Source: CAWKGC01 sp963849005 (GTDB lineage: Bacteria > Pseudomonadota > Gammaproteobacteria > Burkholderiales > Usitatibacteraceae). From it: DNA of 64,000 bases. Below, piece by piece: positions 55,026 through 62,859 of the stretch. The notes under the pieces are model-generated. The model saw only the letters and a program-made list of their open reading frames with translations, was not told where the DNA came from and made no database searches. The stretch is taken from positions 1-64,000 of the forward strand of contig CAWKGC010000023.1 in NCBI GenBank assembly GCA_963849005.1. Reading direction: 5' to 3'. Position numbers and translations under genes: made by a program. Each line of letters starts with the position of its first letter. Within the stretch, counting starts at the first letter, position 1.

Positions 55026-55814
55026 ATGGCACCCATCCTGGTTTTTGACATCGAGACGATTCCCGACGTGGCGGGCCTGCGCCGCATCTGGGAGCTTCCG
55101 CCCGAGGCAAGCGACGCGGCCGTCGTGGAACTGGCGCAGCAGCGCCGCAGGCAGGCGAGCGGCAGCGACTTCATGCCGCACTACCTGCATCGCGTGGTGG
55201 CGATCTCGTGCGCGCTGCGCGATCGCGACGCGGTCAAGGTCTGGTCGCTCGGCGCGCCCGACGACGACGAGGCGGCGCTCATCCAGCGCTTCTTCGACGG
55301 CATCGAGAAATACACGCCGCAACTGGTGTCGTGGAACGGCGGCGGCTTCGACCTTCCCGTGCTGCATTATCGTTCGCTGGTGCATGGCATCGCCGCGCCG
55401 AAGTACTGGGACCAGGGCGAGGACGACCGCGAGTTCAAGTGGAACAACTACCTGTCGCGCTACCACGCGCGGCACACCGACCTCATGGACCTGCTCGCGC
55501 TCTACCAGGCGCGCGCCTACGCGCCGCTGGACGAGATGTCGCAGCTGTGCGGCCTGCCGGGCAAGCTCGGCATGGACGGCTCGAAAGTGTGGGACGCTTT
55601 CCAGGCGGGCGAGATCGCCGCGATCCGCAACTACTGCGAGACCGACGTTGCCAATACCTACCTGTTGTTCCAGCGGTTCCAGAAGATGCGCGGGATGCTT
55701 ACCGCCGATGCTTATGCCGCCGAGGTCAAGTTGTTCCGCTCGTTCCTCGCTGCACAGGAGGCGCCGCATTGGAAGGAGTTCTCGGCTGCTTGGCCGGAAG
55801 GCAAAGGCGATTGA
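55026..55814 (+). CDS. Predicted 3'-5' exonuclease (PolB-like, DEDD fold)
   Basis: MAPILVFDIETIPDVAGLRR carries the D-x-E of ExoI; LVSWNGGGFDLPVLHYRSLV is ExoII with its Asp; RNYCETDVANTYLLFQRF is ExoIII with the final Asp. HARHTDLMDLLALYQARAYA is the family's linker helix. 262 residues, the usual size of stand-alone PolB-like exonucleases. Its role in the cell is not established. The stop codon is the first base block of inverted-repeat element 2. Confidence 0.85.
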   Translation: MAPILVFDIETIPDVAGLRRIWELPPEASDAAVVELAQQRRRQASGSDFMPHYLHRVVAISCALRDRDAVKVWSLGAPDDDEAALIQRFFDGIEKYTPQLVSWNGGGFDLPVLHYRSLVHGIAAPKYWDQGEDDREFKWNNYLSRYHARHTDLMDLLALYQARAYAPLDEMSQLCGLPGKLGMDGSKVWDAFQAGEIAAIRNYCETDVANTYLLFQRFQKMRGMLTADAYAAEVKLFRSFLAAQEAPHWKEFSAAWPEGKGD

Positions 55815-55954
55815 AACCGCCGATGAACGCCGATGAACGCCGAAAAAAGCAAACCCGAAGATCGGGTTTGGCTTCGGCAAACTCGAACGTCTCCCGAGCC
55901 AAACCCACCATCAGGTGCTTTTATCGGCGTTCATCGGCGTTCATCGGCGGTTCC
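55813..55954. repeat. Long inverted-repeat element 2 (GCCGATGAAC decamer arms)
   Basis: Arms 55813-55850 and 55917-55954 are inverted copies over 38 bases with two mismatches, again made of GCCGATGAAC decamers; the 66-base centre is different from that of element 1. It lies between convergent genes, supplies the exonuclease stop on one side and the last codons of the FemAB-like gene on the other. Confidence 0.8.
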
Positions 55955-57092
55955 ATCTGCCTTTCGCTCTTTCTTGAACGCGGTGCGTTCGCTCAGTTCG
56001 TCCAGATAAGAGGAAATTCCCAGGCCCTCGCGACGAAGAAAGTCCTCGACGGCGCGTTCGAAGGCAGGATGCGCGCAGCCAATGGCAGGAGAAAGTCTCC
56101 ACGGGCTCGAACCCGCGCGCCTGCTTGTGCTCTCCCTGCGCGCCGCCTTCGAAGATCCTGATGCCGCGCTCGATGCAGAATTCCAGCCCCTGGTAATAGC
56201 AGGCCTCGAAATGCAGCCCCGGCACATACGCAACGCTGCCCCAGTAGCGCCCGTAGAGCGCGTCGGGCGAGAAAAGATCGAGCGCGGCGGCGACCGGCCG
56301 GCCGTCGTGCTCGGCGAGCACGAGCAGGATGTTCTCCGGCATGGTGGCATGGATCATCCCGAAGAACTCGCGGTTGAGGTAGGGCGTCGACCTGTGGTCG
56401 CGGTAAGTGCGCTTGTAGCAGGCATGGAAGAAGTCCCACTGCGCCTCCGTGATGTCGGTGCCGACGACGCGAGTCAGGACGATGCCCGATTCACGGACCT
56501 TGCGCCGTTCCTGCCGGATCTTCTTTCGCTTGGCGTGCGAGAGCGCGGCGAGGAAGTCGTCGAAATCGGCGTAGCCCGCATTGCGCCAATGGAACTGCAC
56601 CCCGCGCCGCACCATCATTCCCGCGGCCTCGAGCGCGGCGACGCACGCCCCGGGAGGAAAAAGCACGTGCAGCGAAGACAGGCCCGAGTCGCGTGCCAGC
56701 GCGACCAACGCCTGTGCGAGGACCGCGCGATCCTCGTCGCTGCGCGCCATCAGGCGGGGCCCTGTTGCGGGCGTGAAGGGAACGGCGGCGAGCAGCTTCG
56801 GGTAGTACTCGATGCCGGCGCGCTGGTAGGCCTCGGCCCATGCCCAGTCGAATACGTACTCGCCGTAGGAATGGCCCTTCACGTAGAGCGGCACCGCGCC
56901 GGCGAGGCGATCGGCGCGCCACAGCGTGAGGTAGTTGGGCTGCCAGCCGGTGTCCGCGACCGCGCTTCCGCTCTCGTGCATGGCATGAAGGAAAGCGTGG
57001 CGCAGCGTCGGATTGCCCGGCGCGAGCGCGTCCCAATCCGCGGCCGGGATGTCACGGAGCGAGTCGACGATCTTCAGCTCGGGGCGGGACAT
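55931..57092 (-). CDS. FemAB/DUF482-like acyltransferase-fold protein (one frame break)
   Basis: MSRPELKIVDSLRDIPAADW, NPTLRHAFLHAMHESGSAVA, VYIKGHSYGEYVFDWAWAEA-type sequence (VKGHSYGEYVFDWAW is seen), AALSHAKRKKIRQERRKVRE, FFHACYKRTYRDHRSTPYLN, and EGGAQGEHKQARGFEPVETF mark the 'peptidogalycan biosysnthesis/recognition' DUF482 family, a GNAT/FemAB-type fold. A break near 56085 puts the natural end (HPAFERAVEDFLRREGLGIS...) in the next frame, ending at 55931. The last residues, TADERR, come from the inverted repeat. About 387 residues joined. Substrate unknown. Divergent from nadE with 29 bases between the starts. Confidence 0.8.
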
Positions 57093-57104
57093 GCGGCCAT
57101 CTTA

Positions 57105-57110
57105 TATAAT
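57105..57110 (+). promoter_or_regulatory. nadE: Consensus -10 box before nadE
   Basis: TATAAT 11 bases before the nadE ATG, in the 29-base gap to the divergent gene; the short 5' leader leaves no room for a Shine-Dalgarno site. The -35 region would lie inside the first codons of the FemAB-like gene. Predicted only. Confidence 0.4.
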
Positions 57111-57121
57111 CGGCGCAGCAA

Positions 57122-58741
57122 ATGAAGATCGCCGTTGCCCAGTTGAACCCGGTTGTCGGAGACCTCGCCGGCAATGCCGAGCGCATCGCCGGGGCCGGCC
57201 GCGCCGGGCTGGGGCAGGGTGCCACCCTGCTTGTGACCCCGGAACTGTCGATCTGCGGCTACCCCCCGGAGGACCTGTTATTCCGTGACGATTTCTGCGA
57301 CGCGTGCGAGGCGGCGCTGGTCCCGCTCGCGCAAAGGCTCGCCGGTCTCACCGCGATCGTCGGCGTTCCCGTCCGGCGCGGGTCCGCGCGTTTCAATGCC
57401 GCTGCGGTCCTCGAAGGCGGCCGCGTGGCCCATCTCTATTTCAAGCATGCGTTGCCCAACTACCGGGTGTTCGACGAGGAGCGCTATTTCGAGCCGGGCT
57501 CCGAACCGCTGGTCGTGCTCCACCAGGGGGTGAAGGTCGGCATCACGATCTGCGAGGACGTCTGGGAGGCGGCGCCGGTCGCGGTCGCCAGGCGCGCCGG
57601 CGCAGAGTTCATCGTCTCGATCAATGGCTCGCCCTACGACATGAAGAAGCGCCACGCGCGCTTCGATGTGGTCACGGCGCGGGTGAAGGAGTGCGGCCTG
57701 CCGGTGCTGTTCGTGAACCAGGTGGGCGGGCAGGACGAGCTGGTCTTCGACGGCGCATCGTTCGCGATGGAGGCGGACGGCAGCGTGACCTACCAGGAAG
57801 ACGAGTTCGAGGAGCGCGTGCGGGTGATCTCGTTCGAAGGCGGCCGCTTCGATGGGCCGCGCGCGGCGGCGGTGCCCGCCGAGGCCAGCGTCTACGCCGC
57901 GCTCCGGCTCGCGGTGCGCGACTACGTCGACAAGAACCGCTTCCCCGGGGTGCTGCTCGGGCTTTCCGGCGGGGTCGATTCGGCGCTGACCCTGGCGATC
58001 GCCGTGGATGCGCTGGGCCGGGACCGGGTCCAGGCCGTCATGATGCCTTCGGACTACACGGCCTCGATCAGCATCGAGGACTCGCGCGAGATGGCGAGAA
58101 TCCATGGCGTCCGCTATTCGGAGATCGCGATCCGCCCGATGTTCGACGCCTTCAACGCCTCGCTCGCGGAAACGTTCGCCGGACGCCAGCCGGACACCAC
58201 GGAAGAAAACCTCCAGGCGCGAATCCGCGGCACGCTGCTCATGGCCATGAGCAACAAGTTCGGCTCGATCGTGCTCACCACCGGCAACAAGAGCGAGATG
58301 GCGGTGGGCTATTCGACGCTCTACGGGGACATGGCGGGCGGCTTCGCGGTGCTGAAGGACATCTTCAAGACGCTGGCCTATCGCCTCTGCCATTGGCGAA
58401 ACGGCATCTCCCGCGTCATTCCCGAGCGGGTCATCGACCGCCCGCCTTCGGCGGAATTGCGCCCGGACCAGACGGACCAGGACAGCCTTCCGCCCTACGA
58501 GGTCCTCGACGCGATCGTCGAGCGCTTCATGGAAAACGACCAGAGCCCGGGCGACATCATCGCCGCCGGCTTCGGCGAGGCGGACGTCCGCCGCGTGGTG
58601 CGGCTGGTGCAGGTGAACGAGTACAAGCGCCGCCAGTCCCCGGTCGGCGTCAAGGTCACCCAGCGCGGGTTTGGCAAGGACTGGCGTTATCCGATAACAT
58701 CGCGCTACCAACCGCCGTTCCTGCCCTCAGCGAAGACATGA
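57122..58741 (+). CDS. nadE: Glutamine-dependent NAD+ synthetase
   Basis: Final step of NAD synthesis. The N-terminal nitrilase-fold glutaminase has MKIAVAQLNPVVGDLAGNAE, TPELSICGYPPEDLLFRDDF (Glu), the Lys in YFKHALPNYRVFDEERYF and the nucleophile Cys in ITICEDVWEAAP. The C-terminal synthetase starts LLGLSGGVDSALTLAIAVDA (PP-loop) and includes TTGNKSEMAVGYSTLYGDMA. 539 residues, normal for the two-domain type. Its stop overlaps glnB. Confidence 0.96.
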   Translation: MKIAVAQLNPVVGDLAGNAERIAGAGRAGLGQGATLLVTPELSICGYPPEDLLFRDDFCDACEAALVPLAQRLAGLTAIVGVPVRRGSARFNAAAVLEGGRVAHLYFKHALPNYRVFDEERYFEPGSEPLVVLHQGVKVGITICEDVWEAAPVAVARRAGAEFIVSINGSPYDMKKRHARFDVVTARVKECGLPVLFVNQVGGQDELVFDGASFAMEADGSVTYQEDEFEERVRVISFEGGRFDGPRAAAVPAEASVYAALRLAVRDYVDKNRFPGVLLGLSGGVDSALTLAIAVDALGRDRVQAVMMPSDYTASISIEDSREMARIHGVRYSEIAIRPMFDAFNASLAETFAGRQPDTTEENLQARIRGTLLMAMSNKFGSIVLTTGNKSEMAVGYSTLYGDMAGGFAVLKDIFKTLAYRLCHWRNGISRVIPERVIDRPPSAELRPDQTDQDSLPPYEVLDAIVERFMENDQSPGDIIAAGFGEADVRRVVRLVQVNEYKRRQSPVGVKVTQRGFGKDWRYPITSRYQPPFLPSAKT

Positions 58742-59076
58742 AGAAAATCGAGGCGATCATCAAGCCCTTCAAGCTCGACGAGGTGCGCGAAGCCCTCTCC
58801 GAGATCGGCGTCACCGGGCTCACGGTCACCGAGGTGAAGGGATTCGGCCGCCAGAAGGGCCATACCGAGCTTTATCGCGGCGCCGAGTACGTGGTCGATT
58901 TCCTGCCCAAGGTGAAGGTCGAGGTGGTGGTGATCGACAGCCTCGTCGACAAGGCGATGGATTCGATCGTCAAGGCCGCGCATACCGGCAAGATCGGCGA
59001 CGGCAAGATCTTCGTCACAGACGTCTCGCACGTGGTGCGCATACGCACCGGCGAAACCAACGAAGACGCGGTCTGA
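58738..59076 (+). CDS. glnB: Nitrogen regulatory protein P-II
   Basis: Signal protein sensing 2-oxoglutarate, ATP/ADP and glutamine state. MKKIEAIIKPFKLDEVREAL, the T-loop GHTELYRGAEYVVDFLPKVK with uridylylation site Tyr51, and the C-terminal GDGKIFVTDVSHVVRIRTGE. 112 residues. Start overlaps the nadE stop (ATGA). Coupling to glutamine-dependent nadE is a recurrent betaproteobacterial arrangement, and P-II control of NadE is known in some bacteria. Confidence 0.96.
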   Translation: MKKIEAIIKPFKLDEVREALSEIGVTGLTVTEVKGFGRQKGHTELYRGAEYVVDFLPKVKVEVVVIDSLVDKAMDSIVKAAHTGKIGDGKIFVTDVSHVVRIRTGETNEDAV

Positions 59077-59135
59077 AAGCGCACAACACAGTCCCGCCCG
59101 CAAGTCCGCGGCGGTAGCAGAAGGAAAGAACCTCC

Positions 59136-59273
59136 ATGCTCCTCGCACTTTTTTACGTTACCGCAATCGCCGCGATCGGCCTGCACTACACGGGCCACCT
59201 GAAGCGCTGGAATTGCGAGTGGATCCTGATCGTGCTCGCGATCGGCGTGTTCCCGGCCGTCCTGTTCCTCTGA
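59136..59273 (+). CDS. 45-aa membrane protein
   Basis: MLLALFYVTAIAAIGLHYTG, then HLKRWNCEWILIVLAIGVFP and AVLFL: two hydrophobic segments joined by a basic hinge (HLKRWNCEW). AAGGAAAG lies eight bases before the ATG, the best-looking ribosome site in the area. It lies 59 bases after glnB on the same strand and may be co-transcribed. Not a family known to me; coding is supported by the hydrophobicity pattern and ribosome site only. Confidence 0.5.
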   Translation: MLLALFYVTAIAAIGLHYTGHLKRWNCEWILIVLAIGVFPAVLFL

Positions 59274-59289
59274 TCGTCCCCGCCCGGCG

Positions 59290-60117
59290 CTAGCGGTAGT
59301 CGCGCGGCCCGTCCGGCAGGCGCCGCATCGGATCCTGCCGGTAATACTGGCGAAGCTGCTCGTACACTTCCGGATAGTCCGCGACCAGCAGCTCCGGCGT
59401 TTCGAAGAACGCCTCCGAAATCACCGCGAAGAACTCCGCCGGGCTGTCGCTGGCGTAAGGGTCGATCGGCAGGAGGTCGAGCGCCTCCCCGCCGTCCTTC
59501 TCCGATTGCGCCTCCGCGATGTCCACGCGCCTGCAGAAGTCTTCGAAGGCCGCGCTGAAGGCCTGCTTCCAGGCCTTCCGGCCCATGCCCTTGTGCAGGG
59601 GCGGGAAGCCATTCGGCCCGCCGCCCAGCATGTCGAGCTTGTGCGCGAACTCGTGGATGACGACGTTGTATCCGGCCACCTGCCGCTCGAGGTCGGCGGA
59701 CATGGCCACGTCCTCCCACGACAGGATCACCGGCCCGCCCAGCCACGCTTCGCCCGCCATCGCGTCGTTGGTGAGATGCACCACGCCGGCCTCGTCGACC
59801 ACTTCGCGCTCGGGAGCGAACTGGCCGGGATAGACGATGATCTCGCTCCAGCCGTCGTAGCTGGCCGGGTCGAGCTCGAGGATCAGGATGCAGGCCTGGG
59901 CTGCGACCTGCAGGCGCATTTTCCGGGTGATGTCGTGCCCGGCGGCGCCCGAGAAGTGCTTCGAGGCAAGGAAGCGGCCGCAAAGCTGGCGCAGCCGCGC
60001 GGACTCGTCGTCGGTCACGCCCCGCATGAAGAGGAACGGTGCCGTGGCCTCGCGCCATTCGGCCGGGTCGATGGCCATGCTCGAGGGCGCGGCCTTGCGC
60101 TTCAGCCAGTCGAACAT
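59290..60117 (-). CDS. mtfA: M90-family zinc peptidase (MtfA)
   Basis: The start chosen at 60117 (MFDWLKRKAAPSSMAIDPAE) matches the MtfA start; a longer frame to 60222 is Arg-rich and unlikely. YNVVIHEFAHKLDMLGGGPN is the HExxH zinc site with the following Asp; FPPLHKGMGRKAWKQAFSAA and YASDSPAEFFAVISEAFFET (third ligand Glu) are family blocks. 275 residues. E. coli MtfA binds the Mlc repressor. The gene follows purK on the minus strand by 14 bases. Confidence 0.92.
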   Translation of the reverse strand: MFDWLKRKAAPSSMAIDPAEWREATAPFLFMRGVTDDESARLRQLCGRFLASKHFSGAAGHDITRKMRLQVAAQACILILELDPASYDGWSEIIVYPGQFAPEREVVDEAGVVHLTNDAMAGEAWLGGPVILSWEDVAMSADLERQVAGYNVVIHEFAHKLDMLGGGPNGFPPLHKGMGRKAWKQAFSAAFEDFCRRVDIAEAQSEKDGGEALDLLPIDPYASDSPAEFFAVISEAFFETPELLVADYPEVYEQLRQYYRQDPMRRLPDGPRDYR

Positions 60118-60131
60118 CGCGCCCGGGAGGG

Positions 60132-61289
60132 TCAGGCCGGCGGAGCGCCGCCGGCGCCGATGCCGAGGTCGGCCCGGATTTTCATCGCTACCGCCAGGGC
60201 GGCGTCGAGCGTCGCTTCGCACACCGTCACGTGGCCCATCTTGCGCCCCGGCCGCGCCTCGCGCTTCCCGTAGAGGTGCAGGTGGGCGCCAGGATGCCGA
60301 GCACGGCCTCCCAGCGCGGCTCGCCGCCGCGCCAGATGTCGCCCAGCAGGTTGACCATCACCGCCGCCGAATGCTGGCTGGGGTCGCCCAGGGGCAGCCC
60401 GGCCAGAACGCGCACCTGCTGTTCGAACTGCGACGTGCGGCATGCGTCGATGGTGTAATGGCCGCTGTTGTGCGGGCCGCGGGCGCGATTTCGTTGAAGA
60501 GGAGCTTGCCGCCCACGACGAAGAATTCGACCGCAAGGACGCCCACGTAATCCAGGGCGACTGCCAGCCGCGTGGCGATGTTGCGTCGCCTCGCTGCCAG
60601 CGCGTCCGGGATGCGCGCCGGGGCGATGGTGATGTCGAGGATGCCATCGGCGTGGGAGTTCTCGGCGACCGGGAACACGGCGGTTTCGCCGTCCTCTGCG
60701 CGCGCCAGCATGACCGAGAGCTCGCGCTCCAGCGCGCAGCCGTTCTTCCAGGATGCAGGGCACGCGTTTCCATTCGGCAAACACGCGCTCGCAGGTCCGC
60801 GCGGCGAGGCGATGCGTCGCCTGGCCCTTGCCGTCGTAGCCGAAACGCGTGGTCTTGAGCAGGGCCGGCAGCTTCACGGTCGCGAGCGCCTCGGCGAAAT
60901 CGGTCGTCGGCGCGGATCGCGGCGAACGGGCCCGACCGGCAAAGCCGTGATCGCGGAAGAAGGCCTTTTCGCTCGCCCTGTCCTGCGCGATCGCCACCGC
61001 CTCGCCGCGCGGGCGCACGATGGTCTTTCCGGCCAGCGCGATGAGCGCCTCGGCGGGCGCGTTCTCGAATTCCGTGGTGACGGCGGCACAGGTCTCCCCC
61101 AGTTCCGCGAGCGAGACCGGATGCGTGTAGGCGGTGTTGAGGTGGCCGGTGGCGAACTCGGCGGCCGGGCGAGAGGGGGTCGGGGTCGAGCACGGTGACG
61201 CGGTAGCCCAGCGTGCGCGCGGCCACCGTGAACATCCGTCCGAGCTGCCCGCCGCCGAGCAGCCCGAGGGTCGCGCCGGGCAGGATCAC
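60132..61289 (-). CDS. purK: N5-carboxyaminoimidazole ribonucleotide synthase (multiply frameshifted)
   Basis: Purine synthesis: ATP-grasp enzyme making N5-CAIR, the substrate of PurE. The GTG at 61289 overlaps the purE stop (GTGA): VILPGATLGLLGGGQLGRMF, TLGYRVTVLDPDPLSP. The rest is legible in pieces: FENAPAEALIALAGKTIVRP-type sequence, VKLPALLKTTRFGYDGKGQA, LERELSVMLARAEDGETAVF, LDYVGVLAVEFFVVGGKLLF, NEIAPRPHNSGHYTIDACRT, VRVLAGLPLGDPSQHSAAVM, and KMGHVTVCEATLDAALAVAM at the end. About six frame breaks (near 61165, 60930, 60905, 60760, 60490, 60285). Every family block is present, so heavy local indel error is more likely than loss. Confidence 0.85.
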   Translation of the reverse strand: MILPGATLGLLGGGQLGRMFTVAARTLGYRVTVLDPDPLSPGRRVRHRPPQHRLHASGLARGTGGDLCRRHHGIRERARRGAHRAGRKDHRAPARRGGGDRAGQGERKGLLPRSRLCRSGPFAAIRADDRFRRGARDREAAGPAQDHAFRLRRQGPGDASPRRADLRARVCRMETRALHPGRTAARWSASSRSCWRAQRTAKPPCSRSPRTPTPMASSTSPSPRRASRTRWQRGDATSPRGWQSPWITWASLRSNSSSWAASSSSTKSRPRPAQQRPLHHRRMPHVAVRTAGARSGRAAPGRPQPAFGGGDGQPAGRHLARRRAALGGRARHPGAHLHLYGKREARPGRKMGHVTVCEATLDAALAVAMKIRADLGIGAGGAPPA

Positions 61290-61783
61290 AGCACGTCGGG
61301 GAGCTGCATTGCCGCCACCTGTTCCTTCAGGCTTTCGCGGTACTCGGCCAGCTTGACGGCGAGCGCCGGGTCGTTGCCCGCGAGCAGGCTCACCGCGAAG
61401 AGCCCGGCATTGGCCGCGCCCGCCTCGCCGATGGCGAAGGTGCCCACCGGGATGCCCTTGGGCATCTGCACGATGGAATAGAGCGAGTCCTGGCCGGCGA
61501 GGTGCTTGGAGGGCACCGGCACGCCGAGCACCGGGAGAGTGGTCTTGGAGGCGATCATGCCCGGAAGGTGGGCGGCGCCGCCGGCGCCGGCGATGATGCA
61601 CTTCAGCCCGCGGCCGCGCGCCTCTTCGGCGTAGGCGAACATGGCGTCGGGCGTGCGGTGCGCGGAGACCACGCGCGCCTCGTGCGGGACGCCGAAGTCC
61701 TTGAGCACCTTCACGGCGGCCTGCATGACGTCCCAGTCGCTCTGGGAGCCCATCACCACGCCGACCAGCGGGAATTCTTCCAT
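61286..61783 (-). CDS. purE: N5-carboxyaminoimidazole ribonucleotide mutase
   Basis: Converts N5-CAIR to CAIR. ATG 61783: MEEFPLVGVVMGSQSDWDVM with the GSxSD motif; ARVVSAHRTPDAMFAYAEEA (catalytic His), CIIAGAGGAAHLPGMIASKT, and SLYSIVQMPKGIPVGTFAIG. 165 residues. A 57-base in-frame upstream extension lacks similarity. Adjacent purE-purK, as in most bacteria. Confidence 0.96.
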   Translation of the reverse strand: MEEFPLVGVVMGSQSDWDVMQAAVKVLKDFGVPHEARVVSAHRTPDAMFAYAEEARGRGLKCIIAGAGGAAHLPGMIASKTTLPVLGVPVPSKHLAGQDSLYSIVQMPKGIPVGTFAIGEAGAANAGLFAVSLLAGNDPALAVKLAEYRESLKEQVAAMQLPDVL

Positions 61784-61793
61784 GGCCACCCTT

Positions 61794-62837
61794 CTACGAA
61801 TCCAGCGCCCTCGCGTCCTCGAGCTGGCCGCGGTAGGCATCGAAAATATGCTTGAGCGCGGTGTCCATGTCCACCTTCGGCGCCCAGCCCAGTTCCGCCA
61901 TCGTGTTGTCGATCTTCGGCACGCGGTTCTGCACGTCCTGGTAGCCCTTGCCGTAATAGGAGTCCGCCGTGGTGTCCACGAGCTTCACGCGGGCCGCACT
62001 TTCCCGGTATTCGGGATACTGCGCGGCCAGCGCGAGCATCTTCTGCGCGAGTTCCCGGACCGAGAAATTGTTCCTCGGGTTGCCGATGTTGTAGATCCTG
62101 CCGGTGGCGACCCCGCCCGGGTTCTCGATGATCTTCATCAGCGCGGCAATGCCGTCGTCGATATACGTGAAGGCGCGCTTCTGCGTGCCGCCGTCGACCA
62201 GCTTGATGGGTTCGCCGCGCACGATGTGGCCGAAGAACTGCGTGATCACGCGCGACGAGCCTTCCTTCGCGGTGTGGATCGAGTCCAGCCCCGAGCCGAT
62301 CCAGTTGAACGGGCGGAACAGCGTGAAGTCGAGCTGCCCCATCGAGCCGTAGGCCCAGATGACGCGGTCCATCAGCTGCTTGGAGCACGAATAGATCCAG
62401 CGCTGCTTGTCGATGGGGCCGAGCACGAGGTCGCTCGCGTAGGGATCGAACGCCTCGTCGGCGCACATGCCGTAGACCTCGGAGGTCGAGGGGAAGAGGA
62501 TGCGCTTGCCGTATTTGACGCAGGAACGCACGATCGGCAGGTTGGCCTCGAAGTCGAGCTCGAACACCTTGAGCGGCTCGCGCACGTAGGTCGCGGGCGT
62601 GGCGATCGCCACCAGCGGCAGGACCACGTCGCACTTGCGGATGTGGTATTCGATCCACTCCTTGTTGATGGTGATGTCGCCTTCGAAGAAATGGAAGCGC
62701 GGGTTGCCCATCACGTCGGCCAGGCGCTCGGAATTCATGTCCATGCCGAACACCTCCCAGTCGGTGTCGGCGAGGATGCGCTGGCTCAAGTGGTGGCCGA
62801 TGAAGCCGTTGACGCCGAGGATCAGGATTTTTTTCAT
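61794..62837 (-). CDS. UDP-glucuronate C4 oxidative decarboxylase (ArnA dehydrogenase domain, separate gene)
   Basis: Makes UDP-4-keto-pentose for 4-amino-4-deoxy-L-arabinose on lipid A. MKKILILGVNGFIGHHLSQR (NAD motif), CDVVLPLVAIATPATYVREP, LFPSTSEVYGMCADEAFDPY with Ser/Thr, QRWIYSCSKQLMDRVIWAYG (Y-x-x-x-K), TLFRPFNWIGSGLDSIHTAK. These match the C-terminal half of E. coli ArnA. 347 residues. The formyltransferase half is the upstream gene, so ArnA is encoded as two proteins here. Confidence 0.9.
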   Translation of the reverse strand: MKKILILGVNGFIGHHLSQRILADTDWEVFGMDMNSERLADVMGNPRFHFFEGDITINKEWIEYHIRKCDVVLPLVAIATPATYVREPLKVFELDFEANLPIVRSCVKYGKRILFPSTSEVYGMCADEAFDPYASDLVLGPIDKQRWIYSCSKQLMDRVIWAYGSMGQLDFTLFRPFNWIGSGLDSIHTAKEGSSRVITQFFGHIVRGEPIKLVDGGTQKRAFTYIDDGIAALMKIIENPGGVATGRIYNIGNPRNNFSVRELAQKMLALAAQYPEYRESAARVKLVDTTADSYYGKGYQDVQNRVPKIDNTMAELGWAPKVDMDTALKHIFDAYRGQLEDARALDS

Positions 62838-62859
62838 GGGGGCGGTTCCGGAAGCGCGC

